From positions 1 to 64,000 of the forward strand of contig JABLXB010000002.1 of NCBI GenBank assembly GCA_013178305.1: a DNA stretch of 64,000 nucleotides, in the 5' to 3' direction. The DNA is from Bacillota bacterium. GTDB taxonomy: Bacteria > Bacillota > Sulfobacillia > JABLXB01. Positions 35,079 to 44,430 of this stretch are shown in pieces. The notes under the pieces are model-generated. The model was not told where the DNA came from. It searched no databases and saw nothing but the letters and a program-made list of their open reading frames with translations. Made by a program: the position numbers and the translations under genes. Within the stretch, counting starts at the first letter, position 1. Each line of letters starts with the position of its first letter.

Positions 35079-36101
35079 TCACTCGAAGAGCACCATCGCC
35101 TTTATGACGTCACCGCCCTGTGCCATGTCGCTGTACGCCCTCGCAACCTGGCTGAACGGATAGCGGTGCGTGACGAGGTCCTGTGCGCGCACCACACCGC
35201 ACTCGATCAGCCGCAGCGCCTCGCGGGTATCGTTGGGTCCACACGAGTAGCTCGGGATAATAGTGATGTCGTTGAAATACAGCGAATGTGGCTCAATCTC
35301 CATCGTTTCGCCCGGCGGTGCGGGCGCAAACATCACCACGGTCCCGCCCCTCGCAACACACGAAATACCCGAACGAATGGCTGCCGTGCTGGGAGGTCCT
35401 GTTATGACCACATCGGCGCCGATGCCCCTGGTCAATCGCCGGACCACATCCCCCGGGTCCTCCGCTGACGGGTCTACTACGGCATCGACCCCAAGCGATT
35501 GCGCCAGTTGCCTGCGTGCCGGCACGTAGTCCGATGCCACCACCAATCCCGCACCATACCTCCGCGCGAGGAGGCACAGAATCTGGCCCATCACCCCGAG
35601 TCCGATGACCAGTACGGCGTCGCCCTGGCTGATTGCTGATCTCCGGATAGCCTGAACGCAACAGGCAACCGGTTCGACGAGCGCCCCGTCCTCAAAAGTC
35701 ACGCCCTCCGGCAATACCAGCGTATCGGACAGGTTCTGTGCGGGCACCCTGAAGAACTCCGCCATGCCGCCCGGGTCGAGGTGCGAGTTCTTCCATTCGT
35801 GGCACATCGAGTAGTCCCCATGACGGCAGTAGTGGCACTGGAAGCATGGGGCGTGATGGTGGACGAAGACTCTGTCCCCCACCTTGAATCCCTGAACCTC
35901 GCTACCGGCCTGGCTAATCACCCCGGCAGGCTCGTGTCCCAGAACCAGCGGTGCTTTCTTCCGAATGTACCACGGCATGACGTCACCGGAGCAGATCCCA
36001 CTCGCCTGTGTCTTCACGAGGATCTCGCGGGGGCCTATGGCCGGGACCGGCGCGTCCTCGATTCGTATGTCGTCGAAATCGTAAATCCTGGCTACCTTCA
36101 T
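35079..36101 (-). CDS. Zinc-dependent alcohol dehydrogenase (polyol type) 2
   Basis: A 340-residue medium-chain dehydrogenase with GICSGDVMP and GHEPAGVI (catalytic Zn), the structural cluster CFQCHYCRHGDYSMC and the cofactor motif GLGVMGQILC. It is only distantly like dehydrogenase 1. It overlaps the IIB gene by 4 bases. Confidence 0.88.
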   Translation of the reverse strand: MKVARIYDFDDIRIEDAPVPAIGPREILVKTQASGICSGDVMPWYIRKKAPLVLGHEPAGVISQAGSEVQGFKVGDRVFVHHHAPCFQCHYCRHGDYSMCHEWKNSHLDPGGMAEFFRVPAQNLSDTLVLPEGVTFEDGALVEPVACCVQAIRRSAISQGDAVLVIGLGVMGQILCLLARRYGAGLVVASDYVPARRQLAQSLGVDAVVDPSAEDPGDVVRRLTRGIGADVVITGPPSTAAIRSGISCVARGGTVVMFAPAPPGETMEIEPHSLYFNDITIIPSYSCGPNDTREALRLIECGVVRAQDLVTHRYPFSQVARAYSDMAQGGDVIKAMVLFE

Positions 36102-36427
36102 TCTCCACGCCCCTCCGGTTTCTCGAGGAGCGCCCTGGCGGTACTCACTATCTCCTCGATGGTTTTTGCTTCACCCAGTCCGGTGAGGAGGGAATGAGCT
36201 CTCACCACGGGAACATCCAGCTGCCACGGGATCTGGGTGGTGGATACCACGAGGTCGGCTCCCGACGAGGCGCTCCTGGCCTCGGAGGTCCGCGCCTTGT
36301 GCAGAGTTGCCGGGATCTGGTGGCGGGCGAACAGGTCCTTCAACTTGCTCATAACCATCGTCGAAGTGGCGATTCCAGTTGCGCATACGACGATCACCTT
36401 AAGACGGCGCTGTTCAGCCACGTTCAT
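36098..36427 (-). CDS. PTS galactitol-type EIIB
   Basis: About 109 residues. The phosphorylation loop VVCATGIATSTMV carries the Cys that receives phosphate from EIIA, as in GatB. It lies between EIIA and dehydrogenase 2 and would phosphorylate the sugar during uptake through EIIC. Confidence 0.88.
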   Translation of the reverse strand: MNVAEQRRLKVIVVCATGIATSTMVMSKLKDLFARHQIPATLHKARTSEARSASSGADLVVSTTQIPWQLDVPVVRAHSLLTGLGEAKTIEEIVSTARALLEKPEGRGE

Positions 36428-36459
36428 GCCCCCTTCGAGCCGCTAATGGGCCCACGCAG

Positions 36460-36918
36460 TTAGGACAGGCAACGGGACAGCAGGCCGAAAGCCTGTTCCG
36501 CGCTGCTGTAATCCGCTATTTCCTTGAGAACGCCCTGGTCGTGTATTACGTCCATGACCTTCCGAAGGGCCTCTACCTGCTGTTCGGGTTCTGCCACCGC
36601 AAGAAGAAACACCACGGTAACGTCCGTGGACTTCGCGGGTTCATCCATCCTGGAAAATCTGACCGGGCGGCCGAGCACGCCGACGCATAGGGAGGTTCTC
36701 ACAACGTGCCCGGCATCCGCGTGAGGTACGGCCACGTTGATTTCGCCGGCTTCAAGGCCGGTCGGATACTCCCTCTCGCGACTTATGACGGCGTTCACGT
36801 AAGTCTCGCGCACAAATCCCTTCAAGAGGAGTACACGAGCCAGGAGTCTCACTACTTCCTCCCAGCTTTCAGCTCCAGGAAGCAGCACCACTTGATCAGG
36901 TTCGAGGACCCATATCAT
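36460..36918 (-). CDS. PTS EIIA (fructose/mannitol/galactitol type)
   Basis: About 152 residues with the active His in INVAVPHADAGHV. ATG 36918 has GAGGTGA just upstream; the frame further up is not supported. It passes phosphate from HPr to EIIB. Confidence 0.88.
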   Translation of the reverse strand: MIWVLEPDQVVLLPGAESWEEVVRLLARVLLLKGFVRETYVNAVISREREYPTGLEAGEINVAVPHADAGHVVRTSLCVGVLGRPVRFSRMDEPAKSTDVTVVFLLAVAEPEQQVEALRKVMDVIHDQGVLKEIADYSSAEQAFGLLSRCLS

Positions 36919-37000
36919 GACGGTCACCTCGCAGTCGCGCGCGGCCGGGGCCCACAGTGAGGCCCCGGCAAACCACGCGCGGTCAAGCACGGCACGGACT

Positions 37001-38269
37001 CTACGTCCCAGCGATAATCTGGGCGATCTTCACCAGGGCGATGCCGATCCAGTGAAGGCCAGTGCCCAGTTGTGTGATGGTGGTAGCGCCCTCGGGGAGC
37101 TTATATCCCGCCTGAACGCCAACTTGCGTGACCAGCGGCGCGAACCATGTTGCTCCGTAGAGCGCGATGATCATGAAGATGGTACCGTTGATCACGCCGC
37201 GCACTATGTTACCGCGGCCGAATGCCAGCCCGAAGATCATGAAGAACGGCATTGCCGCAAGATCGACGAAGGGCAGCACCTTGTTGCCCGGTAGTATTAC
37301 GGCAAGCGCGAGGGTAATCGGGATCATAATGAGAGCCGTGGACATAGCCGCTGGATGGCCGATCGCGAGCGCCGCGTCCATCCCGATGTACACGTCACGC
37401 CCCGCGAAGCGCTTACTGAGCAGCTCCTTCGCAGCCTCAGATATCGGCACCAGACCTTCCATGAGAAGCTCCACCATCCTTGGGAGGATGAGCAATGTGG
37501 CTCCCATATTCATGGCCAGATTGCCGATGTCCTTGAGATTGAAACCCGCCAGTAGTCCGATGACCGCCCCAAGGATGAAGCCCATGATGGGTGGCTCTCC
37601 GAGCGGCCCGAAGCGGTCCTTGATCGAGGCCGGGTCCGCGCTCAGTTTCCCAACAACCGGTATCCTGTCAACAACCCTGTCGATGAGGTACGCTATGGGA
37701 GCCAACTCTGTGACGGACCCGGTGGTGCATGATACACCGGGCAGATCGAATACCTCCTGGTATGCTGGGGCAGTCCAGTCCGCCAGCTTGAGGTAGATGA
37801 CCGAGTACAGGCCACCAGCAACCAGACCGAGTGCAGGGCTTTTCGTGACGGCCACCGTGAGCGCAGTCACGTAGGCATAGTGCCAGATGTTCCAGATGTC
37901 TATGTTGAGTGTTTTCGTCCAGCGCATCCCGAGGAGCACAAGATTGAGACCAACCGCTACCAGTATAACGACGGCCGAAAGGGGCAACGCCCAGGTTATG
38001 GCGGCCGCCACCGGCCAGCCCATATCGACTGCGGTCAGCTGAAGGCCGAACCTCTTCACCATGGCCTGGGAAGCACCCGACAGGGCCCCCCACATTAACC
38101 CTACCAAGAGGTTTATCCCGATGAAGCCGAAGCCAACGAACAAGCCGGATCGAATTGACCGCGACAGCTTCTGCCCAAGTACAAGACCAAGCACTGTAAT
38201 AATAATCGGCATCATGAGCGATGGGCCAAGACCCAACACGTACTGTATAATGTCGAAAAGACCCTTCAT
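37001..38269 (-). CDS. PTS galactitol-type EIIC permease
   Basis: About 422 residues with roughly ten membrane helices. Family features include TALIMIPITLALAVILPGNK and the opening IIQYVLGLGPSLMMPI. It transports and phosphorylates a hexitol or similar polyol. ATG 38269, next to GTG 38272, is well placed after AGGAGG. It follows the SorC regulator gene by about 70 bases. Confidence 0.9.
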   Translation of the reverse strand: MKGLFDIIQYVLGLGPSLMMPIIITVLGLVLGQKLSRSIRSGLFVGFGFIGINLLVGLMWGALSGASQAMVKRFGLQLTAVDMGWPVAAAITWALPLSAVVILVAVGLNLVLLGMRWTKTLNIDIWNIWHYAYVTALTVAVTKSPALGLVAGGLYSVIYLKLADWTAPAYQEVFDLPGVSCTTGSVTELAPIAYLIDRVVDRIPVVGKLSADPASIKDRFGPLGEPPIMGFILGAVIGLLAGFNLKDIGNLAMNMGATLLILPRMVELLMEGLVPISEAAKELLSKRFAGRDVYIGMDAALAIGHPAAMSTALIMIPITLALAVILPGNKVLPFVDLAAMPFFMIFGLAFGRGNIVRGVINGTIFMIIALYGATWFAPLVTQVGVQAGYKLPEGATTITQLGTGLHWIGIALVKIAQIIAGT

Positions 38270-38338
38270 CACTGCACCTCCTCCTGACGATTAGACTGAT
38301 CGGGTTCGGGCGCGGTTCACTCCACGCCCATCTGTTCC

Positions 38339-39376
38339 CTACCTGCCCGCTACCGCCCCCCTTTCACGCTCGAGCCGGTTGTCCTCCTGCAACACGCCGC
38401 GTGCCGTGAACTCGTCGGTCACCAGGACGTTTATCAACCGCCCCCTCAACGCCCCCAGGACCGTCAGCACCTTTGTTGCCCCGCCTGCCACAGCGATCAC
38501 GTGAGGGATTGCGCGGAGTTCGTCAAGGCTTATTGCCACCGTGCGCCCCTGCAACCCACCGACCGGCCTGCCGTCGATGTCGAAGTGGCGTCCCATGAGG
38601 TCCCCCACAGCGCCCTCGTCCCGTAGCCGGGACACGGTAGCCTCGTCTACATATCCGATCTGGTAGAACGTTGACTGCGGTCCAATGTCGCCAAGGCCCG
38701 TCAGGACATGGGTGGCGCCGCGGGCGCGCTTCATCACCTCGGCGATGAATGTGTCACCGAGTAGCGCCCTGCACGTGTTCTCACTATCAACGTACACGGG
38801 TGCATACAGGAAATGCCTTTTGCCCCCGAGAATCTCCGCGATCTTATAAGTGATTTCGTACGGATTGATATCCGCTATCCCCTGAGTGAGACCTCCGGTC
38901 ATCTGTATCACCGAGAAGTCCTTAATCTGCCTTGGCCTTATAAAGAACACCACCTCGGAGAGAGTGGTGCCCCAGGTGACACCGAGCCGGTCCCCTGGGC
39001 CGAGGACGGACTGGAGGTAAGCCGCGCCAGCCTTGCCGAGAACCCGCTTCAACATAGCGGGATTGGAGGGCGAGGGCACCACTGAGGCAGCCTTCAATCC
39101 GAACCGCGCCCTGAGTTGCTCCTCCAGGCGGACACACGGGGCGAGCGGATGGACAACCCGGATCTCGACGACTCCAGTGTCACGCGCTTCTTTCAGGAGG
39201 CGCGTGATTTTCAGGCGTGACACTCCGAGTCGGTCCGCCACTTCCTGCTGGGTCAACCCTTCCTCGTAGTAAGCCCACGCCGCGCGGAGCAAGAGGTTCC
39301 CATCGTCGCCCCCGTCATCCCGCAGGGTGGTGGTAGCCCGGCCTGCCTGTTCGCTATCCCGCCGCATGTTGAACAT
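38339..39376 (-). CDS. SorC-family transcriptional regulator
   Basis: About 345 residues. The N-terminal HTH is GLTQQEVADRLGVSRLKITR, followed by the SorC sugar-phosphate-binding domain (GDRLGVTWGTTLSE, GDIGPQSTFYQ and VAGGATKVLTVLGALRG). ATG 39376 is preceded by GAGGAGG. The frame is open for another 360 codons upstream but that part is antisense to the isochorismatase gene. It should respond to the phosphorylated substrate of the PTS operon that follows. Confidence 0.9.
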   Translation of the reverse strand: MFNMRRDSEQAGRATTTLRDDGGDDGNLLLRAAWAYYEEGLTQQEVADRLGVSRLKITRLLKEARDTGVVEIRVVHPLAPCVRLEEQLRARFGLKAASVVPSPSNPAMLKRVLGKAGAAYLQSVLGPGDRLGVTWGTTLSEVVFFIRPRQIKDFSVIQMTGGLTQGIADINPYEITYKIAEILGGKRHFLYAPVYVDSENTCRALLGDTFIAEVMKRARGATHVLTGLGDIGPQSTFYQIGYVDEATVSRLRDEGAVGDLMGRHFDIDGRPVGGLQGRTVAISLDELRAIPHVIAVAGGATKVLTVLGALRGRLINVLVTDEFTARGVLQEDNRLERERGAVAGR

Positions 39377-39564
39377 TTGTTTATCCTCCTCATCAAATGG
39401 TATTCGACGAGACCCCTCGGAAGTCCTCCTACGACACGCACTCTCCACTTCGAGATACCTGATCAGAGTGCGAGAGCGCCCTGGGGCACCGCTTTGAGGC
39501 ACAATCACGGGCGAGGCCGGAGAACTTACTTGAACATTGCGCCCATCTTCTACAACAAATGTTC
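39369..39564. promoter_or_regulatory. Three GAACATT sites, candidate SorC operators
   Basis: TTGAACATT occurs at 39369-39377 and 39530-39538, with the inverted AATGTTC at 39558-39564. The last two form a wide dyad. They lie in the divergent region between the SorC gene and the isochorismatase gene. Operator function is inference. Confidence 0.4.
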
Positions 39565-39655
39565 GCACGGGTGGCTGTGGCGTAACGTGCCCGGAGCGTG
39601 ATGCAGGTGATGACCGAGCAAACGTCAAACAACCCGGGGGGCAGGAGGGATGTAT

Positions 39656-40336
39656 GTGGATACCATTACGATAGAACAGAGAGAGGGTTTCTTTGCCGAC
39701 AGCATAGCGGCTCTCGCCGAAATTCTCGACGTGTTGCAGAGCAAGCCCGCACTCAATATCAGGGAACTGAAACCCGAAAACACGGTGCTGGTAATCGTGG
39801 ATGTAGTGAAGGGCTTCTGCGTAAAGGGAAACCTGTTCAGCCCGAGGATAAAAGCTCTTGTCTCGGAAGTGGAAAGGGTAATGAGGCTCTGCAAAGAGCA
39901 TGGTATCCAGGTGATATGCTTTGCGGACAGCCACCCAAAAAACTCTCCCGAATACAAAACCTATCCCGAACACTGTGGCGTGGGCACCGAAGAGAGCGAA
40001 TTGGTGGATGAACTGAAAGCCATCGGTGGATACAGGCTCTTTCTCAAGAATTCCACTAGCGGCTTCCTGGAAAAAGAATTCCAGGAGTGGCTGGAGGCAA
40101 ATGCGCAGATCACCAACATGATTGTAGTGGGAGACTGCACGGATATTTGCGTGGAACAGTTCGCAAGCACTGCAAAGGCTTACTACAATATGAAAAACGT
40201 CGGGGCAAGGATAATCGTACCAATGGATACGGTTGAAACGTTTGACCTGGGAGCGCACAATGCGCGGTTGATGAATACCGTTGCTTTCATGATAATGGCG
40301 GGTAACGGTGTCGAGCTGGTACAGACCGTACAATAG
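39656..40336 (+). CDS. Isochorismatase-family cysteine hydrolase
   Basis: About 226 residues. Catalytic residues are the Asp in VLVIVDVVKGF and the Cys in VVGDCTDICVEQFA; the family includes nicotinamidases. ICFADSHP supplies the metal-site residues. The N-terminal 45 residues precede the core, which is unusual but plausible. GTG 39656 is 7 bases after AGGAGG; ATG 39650 is almost on the ribosome site, so I take GTG. It stands alone, divergent from the PTS operon. Confidence 0.8.
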   Translation: MDTITIEQREGFFADSIAALAEILDVLQSKPALNIRELKPENTVLVIVDVVKGFCVKGNLFSPRIKALVSEVERVMRLCKEHGIQVICFADSHPKNSPEYKTYPEHCGVGTEESELVDELKAIGGYRLFLKNSTSGFLEKEFQEWLEANAQITNMIVVGDCTDICVEQFASTAKAYYNMKNVGARIIVPMDTVETFDLGAHNARLMNTVAFMIMAGNGVELVQTVQ

Positions 40337-40658
40337 TGGGCGTAGGGCGCGCTTGTAATCCCCTTGACCAGGTCTTTTATGCCCAGATGAACGTGGCAGT
40401 TGAGAAATTCCCCGGGGTGGGTATCGACATAAGCAGCCGCCAGTGGTTCCCTTCGGAGTTGAGACCAGCATGGCAGCTGCCGATCAGAGCTTGCCACTTC
40501 GGCACAGATACCGGGAGACGGCTTGTACATACGCAAAATATAGTACAACGCGCTGACCTGGGTCACGCCGGCGAACTCCGGGCGAGGCGTGAGGCCGGAC
40601 CGACAGGGATTTCGTAGAAGCGCCAAGCTTTATAGCGCGGGCTGCAGGGAGAAGCGAT
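40337..40658 (+). other. Intergenic region without recognised gene
   Basis: About 320 bases between the hydrolase and the radical SAM gene. AAAATATAGT near 40540 could be a -10 element. A minus-strand frame covering 40183-40626 runs antisense into the hydrolase and looks like a shadow. I see nothing else. Confidence 0.3.
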
Positions 40659-41897
40659 TTGCTCACATCGATGTTGAGGCTCTTGATGACCAGGTCCATA
40701 CGGCCATTTGAGTTGAAACGGGCCAGAAACGTCAGGTATCCGTTTGACATGCCTGAGTTTGGTGTCTACGTGCACGTGCCATTCTGCAAGGTGCTGTGTC
40801 CGTTTTGCCCATATTACAAAGAAAAGTATGATGCCCGCCTGCGCAAAGACTTCGTCGAAGCGCTTCTCTCCGAAATTGAGATGAACAGCCCCAACACGGT
40901 AACTCGAGCTGAGAGCTTGTACTTCGGTGGGGGAAGCCCTGCTTTGTTGGGCAAAGACCTCATCACTGTCGTTGAGGCACTCAAACGTCACTACCAGGTG
41001 CCTGCCGCGGGACTGGAGCTTCATCCAGACGACGTCCGTCCCGAGACATTGCCCATCATTAGGGCTGCTGGTTTCAACATGGTGAGCATAGGCATTCAGT
41101 CCTTCAGCGACGAGTTGCTCGGAAGACTGGGGCGCCATGAGGTAGACGGGCAACGCAAGGTCCATATGCTACAGGACAATGGTTTCGAGGCAGTAGATGT
41201 CGATCTGATCTTTGGAATACCAGGCCAGACGGAATCCAGCCTCCGCAGGGACTTCGAGACAGCGGTAGACTGCGGAGCAACCCAGGTGTCTGCATATCCC
41301 TTCATCGATTTCTCCTGCGCGGAGAACCAGCACAAGCCGCTATCACGCTTTCACAAGAAACGCATGCTCGATTGCCTGTGCAATGCCGCAGCAAGAGTAG
41401 GGTTTGAACGGCTATCCGTCTGGACGTTTCGAAAAAGGGGAACCAGGCAGTACTCGTCGGTAACGCGTGACGCATTCATCGGATATGGGCCGAGTGCAGT
41501 GTCTCTGTCCAGGACGACGTTCACCGCAAACGTGTTTTCTGTGGATGAATACGTCAAGTCGGTCAGGGACGCTCTTGCCCCAACCGCTCTCAGGCTGGAC
41601 TTTACCAGGACAGCCCGGTACTCTTACTGGCTTTTCTGGAATGCTTACAACCTGCGGATCTCGTCTGACCGCTTCCGCGATCTCTTTGGAGAGGAACTAT
41701 CCAGGTACTATGGGTTTGAACTCTGGTTAGCAGACAGGCTCGGGCTGCTGGAGAAAACATCTGATGGCTACGCTCTTAGTTCACTTGGTGCATACTGCTT
41801 TCACCTCTTGGAGCAGCACTACACCCACCAGTACATTGACAAGGTGTGGAGCGCCTGTCTCCAGGACCCGTGGCCCGAAGCCGTGACCTTGTTTTAG
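40659..41897 (+). CDS. HemW/HemN-like radical SAM protein
   Basis: A 412-residue radical SAM enzyme. The 4Fe-4S motif is CKVLCPFC (CxxxCxxC), followed by YFGGGSPALL, SIGIQSF and DVDLIFGIPGQTESSL, the HemN/HemW pattern. HemW is a haem-binding chaperone rather than an oxidase in many bacteria; relatives act in haem uptake. The start is one of several nearby codons (TTG 40659, ATG 40671 or 40686); AGGGAG lies 7 bases before TTG 40659. A strong terminator follows. Confidence 0.82.
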   Translation: MLTSMLRLLMTRSIRPFELKRARNVRYPFDMPEFGVYVHVPFCKVLCPFCPYYKEKYDARLRKDFVEALLSEIEMNSPNTVTRAESLYFGGGSPALLGKDLITVVEALKRHYQVPAAGLELHPDDVRPETLPIIRAAGFNMVSIGIQSFSDELLGRLGRHEVDGQRKVHMLQDNGFEAVDVDLIFGIPGQTESSLRRDFETAVDCGATQVSAYPFIDFSCAENQHKPLSRFHKKRMLDCLCNAAARVGFERLSVWTFRKRGTRQYSSVTRDAFIGYGPSAVSLSRTTFTANVFSVDEYVKSVRDALAPTALRLDFTRTARYSYWLFWNAYNLRISSDRFRDLFGEELSRYYGFELWLADRLGLLEKTSDGYALSSLGAYCFHLLEQHYTHQYIDKVWSACLQDPWPEAVTLF

Positions 41898-41948
41898 GGC
41901 AGTCGTATTGTCGGTATCCGGAATTCACAGCGATGACCGCAAACCGGT

Positions 41949-41986
41949 GGGGTTGCCGGTCCAGGGAATGGCCGGCAACCCCTTTC
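41949..41986 (+). terminator. Rho-independent terminator
   Basis: GGGGTTGCCGG and CCGGCAACCCC form a perfect 11-bp stem with a 12-base loop, followed by TTTCT. It ends the radical SAM transcript. Confidence 0.85.
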
Positions 41987-42041
41987 TACTCTCTTACCGG
42001 CGCTCGGGCTCGGGATAAGCGAAACGCCCGCCTCCTGAGAA

Positions 42042-42323
42042 CTACAGGCGACTGGCTCCCCTCAGCAGCGCAAGCGACACGGGCCGCTCGTCCAGCGGGT
42101 ACGACCATTCGTGACGCGAGGAAGCCCGGTCAACGACCACCGGCCGGCGTAGAACGCCGTCGCGCTCTATCTCCTCGGCCAAGTCAGCAAGATGGCGTTC
42201 GTCTACCTGCTCGTGTGCCCTGAGCGCCGCCGACTCAACCAGGGCGAATGCGTAGTGGACGGTGCCGACTACTTGAGGAACGGCCTCATATCCAGCCATC
42301 TTGGGGCAGACAGCTCCCTTCAT
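42042..42323 (-). CDS. Short ParB/Srx-like domain protein
   Basis: A 93-residue protein whose middle, [20 protein letters not shown] followed by [10 protein letters not shown], matches the start of the ParB/sulfiredoxin fold, which in SbnI/SerK-type proteins is an ADP-dependent serine kinase. The expected DGHHR catalytic motif after VVVDR is absent; the chain ends in unrelated sequence, so it is truncated or diverged. Its ATG overlaps the trpB stop (ATGA), so the genes are co-translated under the Trp T-box. Confidence 0.6.
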   Translation of the reverse strand: MKGAVCPKMAGYEAVPQVVGTVHYAFALVESAALRAHEQVDERHLADLAEEIERDGVLRRPVVVDRASSRHEWSYPLDERPVSLALLRGASRL

Positions 42324-43699
42324 ACCTTCGGCAGGTCCGCCAACGCCCTGTCTATCTCATCCTGGGGATGCTCGTAGTCCTGCAGTCTACCTGCAGCGTA
42401 GGCCTCGTAGGCAGCCAGGTCGAAGTGCCCGTGGCCACTCAGCCCGAATAGAATCGCAGGCTCCTTGCCGGTTTCTCTGGCCTCCAGCGCCAGATCGATC
42501 GCCGTTCGTATTGCGTGTGCGGATTCCGGGGCCGGCAGTATCCCTTCAGTACGGGCGAACGTGGTGGCGGCTTCGAACACGGGAATCTGTTTGACGGCCC
42601 TCGCTTCGATCAGCCCGTGATGGTATAGCGCGCTCACCAACGGCGACTCACCGTGGTAACGCAAGCCCCCTGCATGGATCCCGGCCGGCACGAAAGCGTG
42701 GCCCAGCGTATACATCTTGGCCACCGGGGCCACGCCGGCGGTATCACCGAAGTCGTACGCATACACGCCGCGGGTGAGGGTCGGACACGCAGCGGGCTCG
42801 ACCGCGATGAACCTGGGCCCGTTGAGTGTTCCCCCAGTCCGCATACATTCGAGCACAGGTTTGAGGAACGGGAACGAGAGCCCGGCGAAGTTGCTGCCGC
42901 CGCCGCAGCATCCAACGACGAAATCGGGTTCATCCCCCGCCATGGCCATTTGCTGCTGGGCCTCCAGGCCTATGACAGTCTGGTGCAGCAGCACGTGGTT
43001 CAGAACGCTCCCCAGCGAGTACTTGGTGTCGTCGTGTGTCGCCGCGTCCTCCACTGCCTCGCTGATCGCGATACCCAGGCTTCCGGGCGAATCCGGATCC
43101 TTGGCGAGTATTGAGCGGCCAGATTGCGTCTTGTCACTCGGACTCGGCGTTACTTCCGCGCCATAGACCTGCATGAGCGAACGCCTGTAGGGCTTCTGTT
43201 CGTAACTCACTCGCACCATGTATACCGAGCAATCGAGCCCGAACAAGGAACACGCCATCGCAAGCGCGGACCCCCACTGCCCCGCCCCTGTCTCTGTGGA
43301 CAGTCGCCTCGTCCCTTCAAGTTTGTTGTAATAGGCCTGGGCAACAGATGTGTTCGGCTTGTGACTGCCCGCCGGGCTCACGCCCTCGTACTTGTAGTAG
43401 ATCCTGGCAGGCGTGCCCAGAGCGGCTTCGAGTCGCCTCGCGCGGAAGAGGGGCGTAGGCCTCCACAGTCTGTAAACGTCCAGGATCTCGCCGGGGATGT
43501 CGACCGAGCGACTTGAGGAAACCTCTTGTTCGATGAGAGCCATCGGAAACAGCGGGGCCAGGTCTTGCGGACCGATGGGTTTGAGAGTCGCAGGATGCAG
43601 TGGCGGATCGAGCTGGAATGGCAGGTCCGGTACGATGTTATACCATGCCGTGGCCATCTGTTCTTCTTTGAGAATGAACTTGGTCGTCGCGTCTCGCAT
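42320..43699 (-). CDS. trpB: TrpB-like pyridoxal-phosphate enzyme
   Basis: About 459 residues. The PLP lysine lies in [17 protein letters not shown], with [14 protein letters not shown] and the phosphate-binding [10 protein letters not shown]. The long N-terminal region before the PLP domain marks the TrpB2 subfamily, which joins indole and serine but usually lacks a TrpA partner. ATG 43699 has AAAGGAG upstream. A tryptophan-specific T-box leader precedes it, which supports a role in tryptophan synthesis. No trpA is present in the window. Confidence 0.9.
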   Translation of the reverse strand: MRDATTKFILKEEQMATAWYNIVPDLPFQLDPPLHPATLKPIGPQDLAPLFPMALIEQEVSSSRSVDIPGEILDVYRLWRPTPLFRARRLEAALGTPARIYYKYEGVSPAGSHKPNTSVAQAYYNKLEGTRRLSTETGAGQWGSALAMACSLFGLDCSVYMVRVSYEQKPYRRSLMQVYGAEVTPSPSDKTQSGRSILAKDPDSPGSLGIAISEAVEDAATHDDTKYSLGSVLNHVLLHQTVIGLEAQQQMAMAGDEPDFVVGCCGGGSNFAGLSFPFLKPVLECMRTGGTLNGPRFIAVEPAACPTLTRGVYAYDFGDTAGVAPVAKMYTLGHAFVPAGIHAGGLRYHGESPLVSALYHHGLIEARAVKQIPVFEAATTFARTEGILPAPESAHAIRTAIDLALEARETGKEPAILFGLSGHGHFDLAAYEAYAAGRLQDYEHPQDEIDRALADLPKV

Positions 43700-43789
43700 C
43701 TTGTCTCGCTCCTTTCGAGTGCCCTGATTACAGCACCCCGAAGACTGGCCGATGGCTTGGCAGTGGCCCCACAGCACACCAAAACAAAT

Positions 43790-44085
43790 AACCCGTCCCA
43801 TAGGGGACGGGTTGACCGCGGTGCCACCCCGCTTAGTCCTGGAATCCCGCTGCTCTGCACGGGTCCTCCAGGCCTCGCTCGCTTCAGGTACGGGGCAACG
43901 AGTGCCCTTATACCCTCTCCCTTTATCGGCGGATCTCCGGCAGGTCCTACTCCGCACTTTCGGGCCCGCGGTTCACAGGTCCATTCAGTCGCTCCTCCCG
44001 GCGTCGGGCTCGCACTGTCCCCGGCTCGCTTTTCCGGCGGTGTTGCGCCTACTAGTCCTGATCATTACCTGTGCCTGTATCAAGT
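43790..44085 (-). promoter_or_regulatory. Tryptophan T-box leader
   Basis: The T-box sequence GGGTGGCACCGCGG lies at about 43815-43829 (minus strand). The terminator stem AACCCGTCCC/GGGACGGGTT follows at 43790-43813. In stem I the specifier is TGG at 43981-43983, inside CTGAATGGACC; TGG is the Trp codon. The AGTA bulge motif of stem I is visible near 44050. Uncharged tRNA-Trp would bind and allow read-through into trpB. Confidence 0.9.
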
Positions 44086-44092
44086 TGGCGAT

Positions 44093-44122
44093 ATCCTATC
44101 ACGCATGTAGACCGTCCGTCAA
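44093..44122 (-). promoter_or_regulatory. Promoter of the trpB T-box leader
   Basis: TTGACG (44117-44122) and TAGGAT (44093-44098), spacer 18 bp, on the minus strand just upstream of stem I. Confidence 0.65.
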
Positions 44123-44225
44123 GGATCGGTCGGCTCTATTGTGGTCGGACAGTGATATTGTCACCCTGTGAGCGGACTGAGAATGTGTCAAAGGGGGCAC
44201 GCGGAGTCCGGCGGGCGCTCCCGAA

Positions 44226-44430
44226 AGCGTAGACTCTGCCTACAAGTCTGCCCCGCATGCGTTGTCTTGGCCGACGAACCAACCGCAAGGGTGGTCCCTA
44301 CCTACAGATGGATGCCGCAGGTGTGGGTTCTGCCTACAGATAGACGCCGGCAATGTGGCCCTGCCGACAGAACCGCCGCGACAGTGTTGTTCCCACGCAC
44401 ATTTCGGCAAGTTGGCCCCCGCGACACCTT
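44226..44430. repeat. Degenerate tandem repeat array, about 31-bp period
   Basis: Six units follow the pattern (T/C)CTGCC(T/G)ACAGA...GCCG(C/G)...GTG(T/G)(T/G)G(T/C), beginning near 44235, 44267, 44297, 44329, 44360 and 44391. Units are 30-32 bp and diverge at about a third of positions. No frame reads as protein. It lies between the trpB promoter and a cupin gene on the opposite strand. The region 44430-44630 holds nothing recognised. Confidence 0.5.

Noticed and set aside
39377-40471. Upstream 365-codon extension of the SorC gene frame
   Set aside because: It is antisense to the isochorismatase-family gene. The SorC start at 39376 has a strong GAGGAGG site and fits the family.
40183-40626. 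148-codon minus-strand frame over the hydrolase 3' end
   Set aside because: It overlaps the well-supported hydrolase gene antisense and has no family match.
44226-44430. CRISPR array
   Set aside because: Units are 30-32 bp but diverge from each other throughout, with no constant repeat and no separate spacers; no cas genes are nearby.
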